33,181 nucleotides of DNA. It comes from an uncultured Oscillospiraceae bacterium. GTDB lineage: Bacteria > Bacillota > Clostridia > Oscillospirales > Oscillospiraceae. Positions 31,846-33,181 of this stretch are shown piece after piece. The notes beneath the pieces are model-generated. The model did no database searches. It saw only the letters and a program-made list of their open reading frames with translations, and had not been told where the DNA came from. The position numbers and the translations under genes were made by a program. How positions within the stretch are numbered: the first letter of the stretch is position 1; each line of letters opens with the position of its first letter. The stretch covers positions 1 through 33,181 of the forward strand of contig CATNCS010000022.1 in assembly GCA_950097245.1 (NCBI GenBank). The letters are read 5' to 3'.

Positions 31846-31881
31846 GAAACACCACATGAAAATGTGGTGTTTCTCATTTTT
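31846..31881 (+). terminator. terminator after tRNA-Cys
   Basis: GAAACACCACAT-GAAA-ATGTGGTGTTTC, perfect 12-bp stem, then TCATTTTTT. Confidence 0.88.
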
Positions 31882-31972
31882 TAAGAAGAAATCGCCAAAA
31901 ATAAAAAGAAAAAGTTGAGGCTTGAAATTTCTGGTAGCGTAATTTTGAAATAACGTGAAAAAAATGCAAATC

Positions 31973-31992
31973 GGCCCATTTTGGGCCTTTTT
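31973..31992 (+). terminator. short terminator
   Basis: GGCCCA-TTT-TGGGCC then TTTTT. Confidence 0.7.
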
Positions 31993-32052
31993 AGAAGCTG
32001 GGGTGTTTCGAACTCCCGAGCGATTCCAAGCAATTTAAAAAAGAAGAAAATT

Positions 32053-32103
32053 AGCCGCCCTCGGCCTATCGGAAACTCCCGATGAGCCGAGGGCGGCTTT
32101 TTT
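32053..32103 (+). terminator. large hairpin in the leader of the broken ICE gene
   Basis: About 20-bp stem with a short mismatch (AGCCGCCCTCGGC...GCCGAGGGCGGCT), then TTTTTT. The next start codon is 23 bases later, so this could be an attenuator or the terminator of an earlier unit. Confidence 0.7.
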
Positions 32104-32126
32104 GTTTCAAAGAGGGGGAAGTCAAT

Positions 32127-32843
32127 ATGTCATACAGGAAAGTCTATTTTCGCACCCGAACCAAGGGCTACTCCTCCGGCTGGTCAAGTGACACCGACAG
32201 TGCCGCCTTCAAAGAGGAAAGCCGCCGCCTGTTCCAAGAGCTGGGGTGGGCGGTTGCTCTGGGCTGTAACGGCGGCTGTGACACAGTCGCCAAGGACCGG
32301 CAGGACCTCTACCTCCACCCCAGCAGCTTCAGCGGCGTGCTGGATGAGGGCAATATCCAGGCCCTGCAAGAGCAGCTATCAAAAGCAAGAACCTTTCATT
32401 CTTTCGGTTCAACTGCCATGAGGAATATCGGGACCTGAGCGATGAAGCATACCGGGCGGAGCTGGAGGCAAAGCGGGATGAGATCACGGCCTGCCTATAT
32501 CCTGGAAAGATGCAGAACGAAGCGCAGCAATCTCTATATCGTGGCCCCCGTTGCGGTTCGTGTCGCAGAGCACTTTGAAGTCTGCCGTCTGTGCGACAAA
32601 GACAGACACAATAAGGTTGGAAATCAATTTGTGGCCGAGCTTATGGATGAACTACTCCAAAAGGGCTGGCTGGTTGCCGCTGAGACATCCCAGGGTAAAG
32701 GTATCCGAACCGCCACCCCCAAAGAACGGGGCATCTCCCGCCAGCCCGCGGCGCAGGTAGATGGACAGATCACCATGGTGAACTATGACCTCGTTGCCAT
32801 CGCCAAAGCAAAGGCGGTGGTATTATTATGCTTTTTTGAGTGA
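32127..32843 (+). pseudogene. mobile-element protein of unknown function, two frameshifts
   Basis: The start at ATG 32127 (GGGGGAAG before it) gives MSYRKVYFRTRTKGYSSGW, a start I associate with a protein of Firmicute conjugative elements. This frame ends at 32438. The natural continuation (FNCHEEYRDLSDEAYRAELE) is in a second frame from about 32405, and then the third part (YILERCRTKRSNLYIVAPVA onward, including QGKGIRTATPKE) is in a frame from about 32495 to 32843. One base missing near 32404 and one extra near 32494 would explain both. Together they would give a protein of about 238 aa. The last residues (AVVLLCFFE) also look degenerate. Sequencing error is possible. Confidence 0.7.
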
Positions 32844-32877
32844 AACCACCGCTCAAAACAGATAGGAGGTCATGAAG

Positions 32878-33084
32878 GTGAAACTGAAACTTACTCGCGT
32901 GCAGGAAATTTTGGATATCCTGTCAACCCAGACCAATTCAACGGCGCCGAAAACCGCACTGGACAAATATCACCCGAGTGATATTGCTGATGCGCTGCAA
33001 GAATTGAATGCCCCAGCCAGAAAGAAAGTTTACAACCAATTCGATATGGATTGGCTCTTAGAACCTGTATTCATAATCGTTTGA
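32878..33084 (+). pseudogene. truncated MgtE-like N-terminal fragment
   Basis: About 68 aa. GGAGG is eight bases before GTG 32878 and only two before ATG 32872, so GTG is the better start. Residues up to about 60 resemble the cytoplasmic N domain of MgtE magnesium channels (KYHPSDIADALQELNAPARK), where an HPxDIAD-LEEL pattern is typical. The sequence then loses the family pattern (EPVFIIV) and stops. A full MgtE is about 450 aa with five membrane helices, none of which is present. It is probably a degraded gene, or it could be a small protein derived from MgtE. Confidence 0.5.
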
Positions 33085-33097
33085 GCAAGGTGAGGAA

Positions 33098-33181
33098 ATG
33101 GGAGATTTTGACCATAGTCTCAGCGGAAGAGACGGAAATTTCATAATCTTTGCTGAGACGTCTGGAGTGGTTGAGCCAAGA
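33098..33181 (+). CDS. possible partial ORF running off the window
   Basis: 28 codons open from ATG 33098 (MGDFDHSLSGRDGNF) to the window end, with GTGAGG upstream and 13 bases after the previous stop. I recognise no family, and an open frame this short may be chance. Confidence 0.25.
   Translation, partial: MGDFDHSLSGRDGNFIIFAETSGVVEPR

Larger units (their letters stand above)
31817..32126. other. gene-free AT-rich region after the tRNA cluster
   Basis: No gene. It holds three terminator-like hairpins (31846-31881, 31973-31992, 32053-32103) and, at 31883-31970, AT-rich DNA unlike the rest of the window. This is a likely boundary between the chromosome and a mobile element on the right. Confidence 0.5.

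Noticed and set aside
31996..32030. tRNA T-arm-like sequence on the minus strand (GTTCGAAAC-type loop)
   Set aside because: The stem pairs poorly, and no acceptor or anticodon arm can be found beside it.

Overview
The window looks like a chromosome segment of a GC-rich, anaerobic, spore-forming-type Firmicute, most likely an Oscillospiraceae member of the Flavonifractor / Pseudoflavonifractor / Lawsonibacter kind. This is inferred from strong AGGAGG ribosome sites, frequent TTG starts, consensus sigma-A promoters, rubrerythrin, SLH-domain surface proteins, a collagen-like protein, a Firmicute-type LexA box, and GC-rich codon use. No species can be fixed by eye.

Layout. (1) 1-3.6 kb, minus strand: the end of a conjugative or plasmid-like element: parA, parB, a signal-peptide/membrane-anchor surface protein and a short secreted protein with an odd tail. 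(2) 3.66-6.44 kb: a small unknown gene diverging from a Cys-rich collagen-like (Gly-X-Y) protein, followed by a TPR glycosyltransferase that may decorate it. (3) 6.5-9.7 kb: a large soluble hybrid histidine kinase with two receiver domains. (4) 9.7-12.3 kb, minus strand: an HD hydrolase, then a sirtuin coupled by ATGA to a WYL regulator that runs without a stop into a zinc-ribbon protein. (5) 12.3-16.5 kb: an aldo/keto reductase-ferredoxin gene broken by a perfect 36-bp inverted duplication, a MarR regulator plus MATE exporter, and a LytTR regulator plus membrane-protein pair. (6) 16.5-20.1 kb: rubrerythrin, purF and purA, each with a recognisable promoter. (7) 20.2-24.3 kb: a PDZ/S41 protease with SLH repeats and two CobW-type GTPases. 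(8) 24.4-28.4 kb: a sodium:neurotransmitter-symporter-family transporter, an unannotated small hydrophobic peptide gene facing a convergent small RNA, and a radical-SAM / TIGR03915 DNA-repair pair behind a LexA-like box. (9) 28.4-31.1 kb, minus strand: an SLH protein with an HExxH motif, and pfkA. (10) 31.2-31.8 kb: five tRNA genes (Val, Asp, Phe, Gly, Cys). (11) 31.8-33.2 kb: a decayed mobile-element segment with a doubly frameshifted gene, a truncated MgtE-like fragment and a possible partial ORF.

The most striking item is at 25.80-26.08 kb. A 25-codon hydrophobic peptide gene has its ribosome site folded into a GNRA-capped stem ending right at the ATG. It faces a perfect-consensus promoter that should make a roughly 100-nt RNA. 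The two transcripts converge on one shared terminator and share a 10-bp direct repeat near their 5' ends. This is the layout of par/Fst-type type I toxin-antitoxin loci. Other items worth checking are the 36-bp inverted duplication in the reductase gene, the LexA-like box of the repair pair, dispersed inverted-pair repeats at 22.0 and 27.5 kb, the 17-bp duplication of the tRNA-Asp 3' end, and the WYL/zinc-ribbon read-through.
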